Below are positions 49,001 through 59,300 of a stretch of DNA of 64,000 nucleotides, piece after piece. Source of the stretch: Xiphophorus maculatus (Eukaryota > Chordata > Actinopteri > Cyprinodontiformes > Poeciliidae). Below the pieces are notes generated by a model. The model was not told the origin of the DNA. It ran no database searches and saw nothing but the letters and a program-made list of their open reading frames with translations. Numbering within the stretch: position 1 is the stretch's first letter; each line of letters starts with the position of its first letter. The translations under genes and the position numbers were made by a program. The stretch covers positions 14,776,882 to 14,840,881 of the forward strand of contig NC_036454.1 of NCBI RefSeq assembly GCF_002775205.1. Reading direction: 5' to 3'.

Positions 49001-51895
49001 GTGTGAGCGGTGTCAGAATAACTGATCCTCTATACAATTTCCTGCAAGGAAGAAGAAAAAAAAACAAAAAACAACGTAATAATAAAAGAAACAAGAAAGG
49101 GAAAATAAAAGAAAAGGGCACATCAGCGAAGATTACAATAGACAGATTACAATGCCCTCCTGTTGTCATTTAACTTTGATGCCTGCTGTGATAGGTTGTA
49201 AACTGCTGAAAAGGACAAAAGAAATTTTATTAATCTCAAACTGTGAGAAGGAAAGAAAAGAGAAACAGAAAAGAAGAGGGAGAAGGAGAAAAGGGATGCA
49301 GGGAGACAGATGCTGTGGAGTAGCCATCCATAATGCAGGAAGCAGAGGCTGTATGCAATAAGATTTCATTAGAATGACAGCTTGTCATGTTAAGGTGAAA
49401 GGTTTGGGACGAATGCCTGGTATGTACCCAGTGCTGGAATGCAAACATAAGACCAACAACAACTGCAGGTTGATTGCAACCGAGGTGGCAGCCCGCGATT
49501 CTATGACTGGAATCAGAAGAACTGATTTGATACCAGAAAACAAGTCACAGAGGGACTCAGTGAGAATAGCCTGCAGTATAAATATTTAAAATTCAAATTA
49601 AATATAAAGTATAAACCCAGAGCCATATGTGTGAGTCCCTATTAGCATCTCTACCTCTTCATCACTGAGCTCTTAATGCATAGATAGTTGACAGGGGTGC
49701 CACCAACGAGGCCACACAACCATATACGCACATTTTTTATTCATATAACGTTAAAATAGGAGAGTGTATGTTTCAATGGGTTAAAAAATGTATTGTTAAT
49801 GCTAAATTCTGAGCGTTGTGTCCAATTTTAGATCTCTTCTCCAGTAAAGCTTCGACAGATTACAAAGTTTTAAAAACAGTAATCAAAATCTTTGGGTGGG
49901 TGCAAGTTCATGTCCTGTGCCAGACCTTTACATACCCAAAACAGTTTGGAAGAAAACAAACAAAAAAAAACTAACTGAGGCCATGCTATCTGCTGCAGCA
50001 GCCTTTTTGAAATAAGGTCACATATTTAGATTTTACAATAGTATATCCTCTTGTGCCTTTATGCTTGCTATATTTGCTACATTTAAACACCTAACTAATG
50101 AATGGCCAACTTCAGGTCTTCTTCCCACAGTAACAACTTCCACACTGAAAAGTGTTACTGATCTGAAAAGGAAGGAATTTAGGAGTTTCACCAGTGGATT
50201 TCTCTATCTCTAATTTACTCTCACTAAAGTCACACAGAATTTTCCTTGCAGATATAAATTGCCAGTGATCTTTAACTTTTCACCTTTTTGATAAAGGTTG
50301 AAGTTTTGAATCCAATAGAAAAGGAAGGGAGCACAACTCACACTCATGTTCTGCAACTTTTAGGGTGTTTTCTCCAGAGATGTTTTAGTTTTAAAACAAA
50401 CGCTGATTGTTTTCCCCCCTTGGTCCGGTTTGTTTATATAGCTGTGAACACAGGGCGGGAACCAAAACAACTGTATTGAGACCATTTGAAGGAGGTGTTC
50501 CCGGTGCGGTTCAAAACAAACTCTAGAGCAGTTTGTTTATGGTTCGAGTGTGATTCAACGTCGATCCAGTGCAGCTACGAGGTGTTCGCTGCAACTAGGG
50601 CTGCACAGATTTATCGGCTCTGATTTCCTTAATATTGGAAGATCAGCAATCGGCCAGTACTTAAATATGAAGCCAATCTTGCACCAATCTTGTCTACATC
50701 AGCAAAGGTCTAAAAATCAACCGCTGTCCTCTTCTGTTCTCCGGTGAGAGAAGTTTGACTGGTAGACCGGCCCACCAGGTCATGTCTGCAGGTTTGCCAG
50801 TAACAATAGTCAACCCACTGGTGCCAACTCAGCGGCATTTCAGACAAAAGAAAAATGGTATTGGCCAAAATAGTTTTTTAAAGATTGGTAATCGAGAATC
50901 CGAAAAAAAACCGCAAACGGTGCACCTCTGCTCCCTAACCTTTACTTGATCTTTTCCTAAACTAGAAAAGAAGTGGGTCCAGGTGTACGCAGTCGGTTGA
51001 TGGATTTGTAGGCAGAAAATGTGTGCTTAACAAATAAGTAAGAAGGAATTGTATTTTTAAGTCGATGAAGGGAAAATCTCCTGATTAACGAGTGCATCTC
51101 TTATTTTTATGCCATCTTTTGAGGGAATGGAGGCTTCATATTGCTGTCACTCATTCCCAGCTCTGCTTGACCCAACCCACTTGTGTCCCGCCACACCTTT
51201 GAAAAACTTTCTGGAGACGCCCTTAAGCTTCAAGAGTTGAGATTTTTTAACAAGGAAGGCAACGGACACACAGAGTGATTGGTTGGGATTAGTGGAAAAA
51301 TAATTTAAAAAAAAGACAGCGAGACACCTTAAAAGAGATGAAAACGCATTCCTATTATCTAGCAGGAGACAATTCCCAGCGAACAACAGTCTGCATTTAG
51401 ATGATGAAACGCAATGCAAAAAGTCCCTGTGTGCCTGGACCAACTTGTCCATTAAATATTAATTCTGATTACATTTTCTCACTTTCATCATGGCTTGTGA
51501 GTCAGGATGAAGAAGGAGCTGTCCTGTCATTTCGCACCCCTACACCCTCATGTGCCAAATGTCTTTCATGTTGGCCATAATGATCACATGCATCCCTGGG
51601 CATGGGGGCAGAGGAGGAGGAGCACAATTCAGGCCACAGTGAAGTGGACGTCAGTCTCCCATCTTTTGTAAGGCAAAATATCCTAAGAGAGCATCTTCAA
51701 CCTGGGGAGTAAGACACAATAATACCAAAACACACGTCTTCAGCAAGAATAAAAATGTACCTCTTTGAGCTCCTTTGCCACATCCTTAAGGTCTCCCAGG
51801 ATGGTTTCCAAATTCTCCACGATGGTCTTGATCTCCTTTTTCACTTTTACTTTGGAGACTACTCCTTCAGCCTCCGCATGTGGTGCCCCTGACAT
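42159..51895 (-). CDS. prr16: Proline-rich protein 16 (Largen), complete two-exon coding sequence
   Basis: Coding exons 51761-51895 and 42159-43022 (minus strand) join in phase 0 across an 8738-bp intron with GT/AG ends, giving 332 aa; human PRR16 is about 304 aa. Residues about 16-60 form a charged amphipathic helix (KKEIKTIVENLETILGDLKD, then KELKEVV across the splice). Next come a Ser/Thr run (TDSSKTDTLNSSSS), a proline stretch with PLPPPRH near 127-133, the block RERVRFSEKVQYHGYCPDCD around 227-246, a Pro/His-rich region, and the C-terminus KTILRKTTTTTV. These blocks match vertebrate PRR16. Known role: Largen raises cell size and mitochondrial mass by promoting translation of a subset of mRNAs. 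RVRF (229-232) fits an RVxF phosphatase-docking motif and the terminal TTTV fits a class I PDZ ligand; both are inferences. Exon 1 borders a CpG-rich promoter. Confidence 0.95.
43079..43790. mobile_element. Tc1-like relic (about 700 bp) with nested retroposon tail
   Basis: The left end (CTATTCATAACCCCTGGAAC) and right end (GAATAGTTTTGCAAGGCAAT) are the two Tc1 termini. TGTGACACTACAGCCACAAC and GTTGTAATGTGACAGAAG are the mirrored subterminal blocks. Most of the coding interior is deleted. A LINE tail sits inside. Confidence 0.68.
43392..43540 (-). mobile_element. LINE 3' end with (GAATA)n tail
   Basis: A GAATA pentamer array followed by TTCAACTTTATTGTCATTGC, ACTGTCACAAGTACAAGCAA and GCATCTATCCAGAAGTGCT. 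This is the reverse-orientation 3' end of a fish non-LTR retrotransposon. Confidence 0.7.
45180..45700 (+). mobile_element. Decayed Tc1-like DDE-region fragment
   Basis: CATTTCAACTAGATAATGAT followed by CTAAAACACATGGGCAAG resembles the 'QxDNDPKH' segment of Tc1 transposases. AAGGGTACCAATGCATTTGG marks a typical 3' end of that transposon group. Confidence 0.5.
45985..48490 (+). mobile_element. Tc1-like transposon split by an L2-like LINE
   Basis: Left part 45985-47010: terminal GGTCCTTGAACTTTTTTGAC, then TATGAAGTGGAAGG, AATATGTGGCAGAAAAATAA, TGGTGAAACATGGTAATG and TTCTTCAGCAGGGAAAGGAA. Right part 48236-48490: CCTTAGACTGGCCCAAAGGT, TCACCTACCAGCAGAACACA and the right terminal block GTTTGGAGTTGCAAAATGAC. 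The two parts are consecutive pieces of one Tc1 gene, separated by the LINE. No frame is intact. Confidence 0.78.
47011..48235 (+). mobile_element. L2-like LINE 3' portion inserted in the Tc1 relic
   Basis: Begins in the RT C-terminus: TAGTTCATGCAGTTGTTACT then TCAAGACTGGACTACTGTAA (H-AVVTSRLDYCN), CTGATCCAAAACGCTGCAAC (IQNAA), GAGAACTTCGCTCTCAGACT, GTAGAGTGGGAGGCAGATCC. It ends in the 3'UTR TCTGGTTCTGCTGGAGGTTT, AAAGGGGAGTTTTTCCTCTA and TTGGCACTATTTAAATGAAC with an ACTGA-type tail. The 5' part is missing, as usual for LINE insertions. Confidence 0.8.
48503..48534. repeat. Perfect 13-bp inverted repeat
   Basis: AGCTGTGAAACTA and TAGTTTCACAGCT separated by 6 nt, just past the Tc1 right end. 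Confidence 0.85.
50300..50575. mobile_element. Decayed DNA transposon fragment
   Basis: CTTGGTCCGGTTTGTTTATA, GCTGTGAACACAGGGCGGGA and GCGGTTCAAAACAAACTCTA are blocks of a fish DNA element with the wording 'ggtccggtttgtttacataggtgtgaacac'. Superfamily uncertain. Confidence 0.5.
50597..50936. mobile_element. Decayed DNA transposon (copy B of the 22866-23200 family)
   Basis: Ends TAGGGCTGCACAGATTTAT and CGGTGCACCTCTGCTCCCTA are imperfect inverted repeats. The interior matches copy A in reverse complement (CCTCTTCTGTTCTC, GAGAGAAGTTTGACTGG). Confidence 0.62.
51761..51895 (-). CDS. prr16: prr16 coding exon 1
   Basis: 135 nt, 45 codons, from the ATG at 51895 to a donor that reads GAG/GTACAT on the minus strand. 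It encodes residues 1-45, ending in GDLKDVAKELKE, the conserved start of the family helix. The exon ends exactly on a codon boundary. Confidence 0.94.
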
Positions 51896-52300
51896 TCTTC
51901 ACTTCGTGACACTGCTGTCTATTTCGCGAAGGATCTCGGGTCAAATCCTTTGGTGGAGCCACTTTTGCCAGCGCATGTTTTTTGTTTCTTTTTTTCTCTC
52001 CCCCCTCTCTCTGTCTCTCTCATTCAGTCCTCCGCTCCTCTCCACTTTCCCCTGCTGCTGCTGCTGCTACATCGCGGCCAGGACGAAGCGGAGTCGCGTC
52101 GGGGCAGCATTCTGGATCTCAAACGGGGCATGCGCAATAGAGCGAGACACGAAAAATAACGGCCATCCGAATATCGTAGCGCAGTGTCAGAGAAGCGCCC
52201 GGCCACAGGTTTGTGAATCTAAGCGCACCTGCGTCCAACGGAGGCGAAGCACGACGCCACAGAAACATCTTCGCCGTCGGTGCGAAAGCCTATTTTGACA
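51896..52300 (-). promoter_or_regulatory. prr16: prr16 5'UTR and CpG-rich promoter
   Basis: Immediately upstream of the prr16 start, about 52050-52290 is dense in CpG in an otherwise AT-rich interval and includes GCATGCGC at 52128-52135, an NRF1-like core. A long TC/GA microsatellite lies about 730 bp upstream of the start codon. The transcription start cannot be placed from sequence alone. Confidence 0.5.
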
Positions 52301-52613
52301 TTTCTGAGAGAATTTGAGTATGGGTAATAAAACGATAATTAAAAACTGCGTTAGCTATGGCAGAGGAGGGCATGAAGGGAATAAGTAGGTAGCTATCCAA
52401 ACCGTCACAGCCAGGGTTCCGTAATCCTCAAGCATCGGCAAACATTGAAAGTCTCTCCGCCTCCTTCCCAACCAAAAGAGTCGGTTCTGGTATTGATGCA
52501 AGTGGGTAACGACACCCCAGAGGCACTTTCCTGTGAAGCAACTCCCCGCCAGGTTCATCCTGTTTCCATCTCTGCCTCCTTGGAGAGTCTGAGGAAAGCA
52601 GCCAACGTCCGGG

Positions 52614-52621
<8 letters not shown>

Positions 52622-52696
<75 letters not shown>
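52622..52696. repeat. (CT)n / (GA)n microsatellite, 75 bp uninterrupted
   Basis: A perfect dinucleotide tract, preceded by a shorter CT run from 52614 broken by one G. Read on the prr16 strand it is a GA tract upstream of the promoter. Long arrays of this kind are usually polymorphic. Confidence 0.97.
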
Positions 52697-52702
<6 letters not shown>

Positions 52703-52954
52703 TTCACTCTTATCGATGCTGACAGTCTTTTTTTTTTTCACTTTATTTTATTTCCCTACCTCCCCCCCTCTCTATCGCGTCTTTATTATTAAGGGTAGCC
52801 GTGGTTGTTATGACCAGAAAGCTTAATTACATCCCCATAGCTTATTATTCCCAAAAGTACAACAATCAAAAAGATCCTTCAGTAATATTCTTTTTTATGT
52901 AATAGTTTAAATAAAACTGCCAATAAATACTTTAAATAAATAACTGTACCCATG

Positions 52955-53050
52955 ATTTATCCAGCCAGAAAGTCCTGAATTCAAATCCCGATCTGGGGTC
53001 TTTCTGCACGGACTCTGCATGCTCGCCCCGGCTTCCCTCCCACCAGGACT
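52955..53050 (+). mobile_element. tRNA-derived SINE fragment
   Basis: AAGTCCTGAATTCAAATCCC followed by GATCTGGGGTCTTTCTGCAC, CTCTGCATGCTCGCCCCGGC and TTCCCTCCCACCAGG is the family also found in reverse at 16971-17070. It has a B-box-like core but no cloverleaf. Confidence 0.7.
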
Positions 53051-56000
53051 GGCACACACAAGTTAGTATGGTGAGAAATTTGTTCCGACGCAAAATGCAG
53101 GCAAAGAAATACAGAAATTGAAATGTGAAAAAAACCTCTAAATTAAAAACAACATATTGAGAGTAATTGACAGTATGCAGACAACAGTTAAACTTACACA
53201 TTTGCAGTTTCCCTTTTTTGTTGTTTTTATTCTTTTACAGATTTTAATTTTTTAAACTTTTTTCAGATCTTATTTTCAGGTTTTTTTTTCTTTCTCTATT
53301 ATTATTATTATCAGATTTTTTTCACATTTTATTTTTTAAAAGCAGCATGACTTGGTGGGCCCTCTTCCTGTTGAGAACATATACCACCACTAACAGCGTT
53401 TAAATACAGATTTCAAGAATCTGGCACAGGAGAGTATAAATAATTGGAGGAGCTAAAAGGCAATCACTGAAAACTGGTTATTTGCTGAGAGGTAAACCGA
53501 GCTCAAACACAAAGATTAAACTCTTTAGATTGTAGCCGTAGTAACAGCAATCAAGTTATGTTTACTATTGTCTGCACTTTTATTAAGTAAACCTGACAAT
53601 TTCTTTATGTCTTAAATTTAAAGGATTTAGTGCTGGATTCAACACTATGTATGCTGAAAGTATTAAATTGAATTCAATAAATAGACTAATTATGTAAACA
53701 AATGTTAAAATTCTAGTTTTATGGTTTGTGGTGAAATTGAAGCATTCCTTATTAGAGATGCAACTTTAAGACACTGTTCCACTATTGTAGATTGTAGATG
53801 TCCACATTTTTTCTAGAGGACTTTTGAGATGAATCTTGAAATTTCCAAGTTGTTGGTAAAAATGCACTTCTTTTTAAAAAAAAAAAAGTTCTATCTCCAA
53901 TGGCCCTGAGATGTCGTATTCTTGGAAGCGGCATTATGTCTGACTTCCATCTGAAAGATCTTCATAGATCTAGTTTCAAGCTTGATTCTTTTGGGCTCCT
54001 CCACTTGTACCTCTTCATCTATTTTAGGCACACTACTTCATTTAATTTCATACTCAGGCATAAGACCTCAGTTTGAATAAGCAGAAATAGTCCAATGAAA
54101 GATACTGAGATACTTTTAAATAATAAAAAAAATATATTCTTTGAAGTAGAGCACAAAGAAGCTGGGCGATTTAAAACATTTGCACAGCACTGGATTTCTT
54201 ACAAAGACAAAAATATGTGTCCAGTATGGGAACAATAAGCAGTGGTGAAAGGCAACGGTAGTTTTCTTATACAATGTGCAAGCAATGGAGTAAAGTAGAA
54301 TAACAAATGGAGGACTTTCACTTAGAGCTATTTTTATGCTGTCTTATTTTCTGTATGTTTACATCTACACACTGCTGGGTGCCCCTGCTTGTTCCACAGT
54401 CAAGAGAGGATGACAAGTTTATTTTGACAAGCTCAGAGTAAAACATGACAAGAACTTGGAGGATTCTGCAGTAGCGAAAACAGGGGAACAAGAACTGTGA
54501 GAGGCATAAAAATATATACATGCATTTGAAGTCAATCTTCTTGAATGTGACTTACAAGTTATTGAAATCCTTTTTAGTTGTAATGTTTTAGGTATTAGGT
54601 TGATAAATATGTGAAATTATCTATGTGATCATAACCCCCCCCCCCCCAAATAGCACCAAGTAATTATTTTTATCCACAAAAACTATAAGCAAAATGGAGA
54701 AACAGCATTTGAAAGAGAAAGTATATGTTGATTTATTTATAATGCACCAATTCAGAACAGATTTATGAAACAACATAAAGTTGCTCCATATACTGTATGT
54801 TCAATATATGTATATTGAATATACTGTATATGGTTATAGTCAATAGTAATTTTTTATCGGTTCCAATTCAGTTCTGATTAATATAACTAATTAAAATACA
54901 ATACAATCATATATTCAAATTAAGATCCTGTTGCAAACACTGAAACTCAATCAACTTTACAATTGCTAGTCTGCATTTAATTAGTCAAATGCAGACTAAT
55001 TAAATCATTTAATCCCAAACATTTTGCGTCTAGTGAAGTCCATCTGATTTTACTGCAGTACTTTATCCTAAATAAGCATGTGGCAACAGTGGGGAGAAAA
55101 AATTGTTTTTTTTTTTAACAGGATAAAAGATTTCCTAAAATCATACTTTGTTTGACAAGCCATCAGTCCTAAGCGACTCGAGTTTAGCGGAATGGGATTA
55201 ATCCATGATCAAGAAGTAAGCAGAAGTCAGCTACTGATAATTAATTGGATTTTATTCTTCTAATTCATGCTATGTGAATGAAAATTGAAATGAAAAATGA
55301 AAAATCTAATAAATTTACAGCTGGTTGGTCTAAAGGAATAAGTTTGAAGTTAAGCTAATAATGCAAAAGAAAAAGGAGATCATAAATAATTTTCTAGAGG
55401 CAATCAGTGCATGCCCATCGAACTAGTAAAGAATCATCCTTCAAAGTGACATTTTGATTCACTTTGAAATACTATAAAAAGTGCAATTTCTTGAAAGTAA
55501 CAATATAAACGTTTAAGAAAAGAATTTTTAAGTATTGTTTGGGTGCATTGTGAAGCCAGTTACACTTAGAAAATGCATTGTAAAAGTTCTGAACATTTTG
55601 GAAACTGTGCATTTGCATTTTCAAACTTGGAAGTCAGACATCTGCCGAAATGGTTATTTCAAGTGTAAATATTATTTTAATAAGAAATTCTGTACTAAAA
55701 AAACCTTGATGCATCTGATTTAATCAATTAATTATGAAAGCTTTTGAGTTGTTTATCTAACTGTTACTTCCCTCTATTTTTTATGTATTGACTAATACTT
55801 TTGTTTATTTGAAACAGAGTAATAAGAAATGCCAGACTCTCTCTTTTTATATTTATATTTAACATATTTAATTATTTATTTGTCTTAATTAACCCAGTAA
55901 ATATGTCTCTGTTTGGAAATGACACAGACATCACCCAAAGAATAATAAGACGATTTATCTTTGTTGAGTTGATCACCCTCAGTGTTGAAGTTTGAAGGCA

Positions 56001-56149
56001 TGAATCAAACGGGAACAATACAAACAATACACAAACAAACGCTGGTAAGAAATGTAAAATAATTACATTTGTTTAATACATAAAGGGCATTATTAAAAGT
56101 CGTTAGAGAACAAGAAGCACTGTTTTAAGACATTACATCAAACTGTACA
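53051..56149. other. prr16/hsd17b4 spacer, AT-rich
   Basis: Very AT-rich with short inverted repeats at 54968-54997 (AGTCTGCATTT / AAATGCAGACT) and 54789-54808 (TTCAATATA / TATATTGAA), a C run near 54637-54646 and ATT triplets near 53297-53310. No gene recognised. Confidence 0.55.
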
Positions 56150-56337
56150 GCCTCCACGTGAAACAAAGCGTCGCTATAGCAGCGTCAGTAAATCCAGGTA
56201 TCTGATTGGTCAGGACTGAGACTCCCCCTCTTCATGCGGAAGTTGTAGTTCTCTGTCACTACTGTCACTTTCTAGCATTCAGTCCTGCAGGTGAAGCATC
56301 GGAGACCGTCCGTCCCTGAAGCAGAGAGTCCACGGAA
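56150..56337 (+). promoter_or_regulatory. hsd17b4: hsd17b4 proximal promoter and 5'UTR
   Basis: The segment directly upstream of the hsd17b4 ATG has a CACGTG E-box (56155-56160), an inverted CCAAT box (ATTGG, 56215-56219) and an ETS-like GCGGAAGT (56236-56243). No TATA box is obvious, as expected for a housekeeping peroxisomal gene. The start at 56338 is in the context GGAAATG and opens directly on the conserved N-terminus. Confidence 0.55.
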
Positions 56338-56389
56338 ATGTCTTTGTCATTCGAAGGAAGAGTGGCGCTTGTCACTGGCGCTGGAGGAG
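56338..56389 (+). CDS. hsd17b4: hsd17b4 exon 1 (coding part)
   Basis: 52 nt encoding [17 protein letters not shown] plus one base of the next Gly codon. The donor is GAG/GTAAAA. The N-terminus is a little shorter than in mammals. Confidence 0.95.
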
Positions 56390-59300
56390 GTAAAACTGCA
56401 GCTCCGTGTGTTGTCCGTCACTTTAAATAGCATTTAGAGCTTTAGCTTCCGATGCTAACTGGCTAACTGTGGCTGACATTTGTTTGGGGTACTCTTTTTA
56501 GAGAAAAGTTTCGAAAGCAGCTTGTGCACCACACAGCTATTTTACTTTATATTACACGCCCAGTTGTAAATCTGTATATTTTGCTGATTGCTAAAAGTTG
56601 GGACGAATCTGCAAAATTACTAGCAGATATAAAAAAATAATTGTTATGATTAGATATTAAACAGGTATGTTGCTATTTTATGTCCAATAAGACTGTTTCA
56701 TTTGTAAACTCGGGGAGCAAAGTGCAAATAACGCAACGACCTATTATTACTCTGCTGTAAGTGTGTGAAAGGGCACCTGCATGAAGCAGCTCTTGCTGCT
56801 GGATTTGGGTATTTGAGTCTGGTGAAAACTTTGCTTAACTTGTTTTATTTTTCTGTGTTCCTTTCTACAGGTCTTGGCAAAGAATATGCACTGGCCTTCG
56901 CTTCAAGAGGAGCCTCTGTAGTTGGTAAATAATTGATTATGTCTAAACTAATTGCTAGATTTTCAGAATAAAAGCCCTGCAAGCTTTGCATTCTAATGAC
57001 ATGAATGTAAACATTATTACCTAGGGTCTCAGTTATTATGTCTGGTCAGTTAGTTGTATTGTTTTTGATCATGTATAAAAGCAACATTCTTAAAGAGGTT
57101 CTATTATTAAAAAAATCAACTTTTTTGAGCTTCATATCATGTTATAGTATTATTCCATCATCCAGAACTCTGTTTCACATTTTAGTTCTGAAGAAATTAT
57201 GTGTGGGTGGAGGTACACTTATGTAGATAAGCTGTACCGTATAAGTTATTTGAGATATGTGCACTGCAGTTATTGCAACAGTTGTGATTGGATTTTATAC
57301 TCACCTGCGATTGTCGGCAAAAATAAATGCTGCCTTTAATACTGACTTTGAACGCTGCTCTCATCTCTGACCAAGAATCTCCTTTAGTTCAATTTTCCCT
57401 TAGGGTTATCTGCTTTGGAGAACTGCACAATTTGCGCTGTGTTGCTAATCTTTGTCTTCTTTTTTTTGCAATAAAGTGAATGACCTTGGGGTAGACACAA
57501 AAGGGGGTGGAAGAAGTTCTGCAGCTGCTGATAAGGTGGTGGAGGAGATAAGAGCAAAGGGGGGCAAAGCTGTGGCAAACTATGGTGAGAAACATGGCCT
57601 TCCTTCTATTAAATGTAGTATGTTGTTTATTTGACAGCAGATAGAAAAACTGTATGACTTCTTTTCCAGCTTGTCCCTCTGATGAATTTGTTAGTGAGTT
57701 TTCATAATGATAGAACCCCATATTATTTTCTTTGTGCTTCTTCTATGTGAAAATTTTTTATCTTGTACAGAAAACTTCCATGTGTCTTACTAGTATTTTT
57801 TTTTTTTTTTACAAATATCAGATTGGTTGTAGGATGACTAATCAGCTAACTAATTGCCAGATTGTTGCTTTTGTAGTCAAAAATAGAGTAAAGTAAAGCT
57901 TTTTCTGTTTGTTTTTGTTATGTATTTTTGAACTCTTCCTTTTTTTTCTCTTTGAAAATGCAATCAGAAACAGTGGAGCCGAGATTTAGATCTGAACTAA
58001 TATAATCAAGTCTTAAAATCCTCTATATTTCCTTTTGTGTATATAGATTCTGTTGAAGATGGAGAGAAGCTGATCCAAAGTGCCCTTGATGCCTTTGGAA
58101 GAATTGGTTTGTATTTAATTTTGGAAAGCTGTAATCAGTAAATGAATTTTAGTGGTGGTTTTTCTAGAATTTATTTTGGTAATATTCTTCTTTTTCAGAT
58201 GTTCTTGTGAACAATGCTGGGTAAGTCATTCCCCAGTTATAATTATGGAGATCCTCTGGTATTAGAACGCAGTTATTGCAGTAATTAAAGTGTGGACCAT
58301 TATAATAATGTGAAAGTGAATTTTAAGTGTTAGCTCATACATTGCTTTTTTTTTTTTGCCCAGAATACTTCGTGACCGTTCATTTGCCAGAACCAGCGAT
58401 TTGGACTGGGGTAAAGAGATTGTTTGGATTAAAAATACTGTTTATTTACTTACTTATTTATCAGTAACTCAAGTTATGAGTCACCTGGATACAGATAAAA
58501 AAAAGTTTTTTTCTTATGCTTGTTGTCATTTCAGACCTTATTCATAGAGTTCACTTAAGAGGGTCGTTCTTGGTAACTCGAGCTGCCTGGAACCACATGA
58601 AAAAACAAAATTTTGGCAGGTGAGGATCAAAGCAAGCAGCTGCCAGTTGACATTTATACTCAGGCTCAGGAGAGATACAATTCTGGCTCCAAAAGGTTTG
58701 TAACTAGGTAATCTACAGATGCATCTCAAAAGATGTAAAAAATCTTTAGGCTTTTCACAAATTCAGCTGTAAAATCTCTTTATGTAGATTTGTTGTTACA
58801 TGTGCATAATAACAGCTGACTGTTTACAAGAGGTGAAAACTGTGGAAACGAGTTGTAAAGATTTATTTAGTTTGTTGGGATCAGTGATGGTCAAGGAGTC
58901 TCGAAGGAAGGACCTATGAGAACGCTCTTTTGTGCACCTGGGATGCAGCAATCTGCCACTGAAGGAGCTCTACTATAAATGTAGTCTTATTTGCTGTACT
59001 CTAAATAGAGAAGAGTAAATTAGAAAAAAAAAAGTAGGTTTTGGGCCTTTTTTTTCCTTCCTTTTTGATGAAGTATCAAGTAGTATTTTGTGGAAGAGTA
59101 GAAAGAGGTGAACTCAAATGTTGCTGTTACCAGGAGTGGCATATTTCTAGAGTTTATTATATATGTTGTTATATATCACAGGAAAAGTACTTTGTATTGA
59201 TTTGTGTTTTTTTAACACACCATACCCTTTATGTTGCAATAAATGCATCTTAGACATTTAATTATGTTGTATATTATGATATTTTCTTTTATAAGACACT

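Larger units (their letters stand above)
43023..51760 (-). other. prr16: prr16 intron 1
   Basis: 8738-bp phase-0 intron with GT donor and AG acceptor on the minus strand. It is loaded with Tc1 relics, an L2-like LINE and smaller repeats, listed separately. 43800-45170 and 48540-50290 contain nothing recognised except purine-rich runs near 49050-49120 and 49240-49310. Confidence 0.9.

Noticed and set aside
51765..52298. 177-codon plus-strand open frame
   Set aside because: It is antisense to prr16 exon 1 and its CpG-rich promoter; the minus-strand reading gives a conserved family helix, while this frame has no recognisable domain.
52614..52696. Regular repeats reminiscent of an array
   Set aside because: A pure dinucleotide microsatellite without spacers; not a CRISPR array, and the genome is vertebrate.
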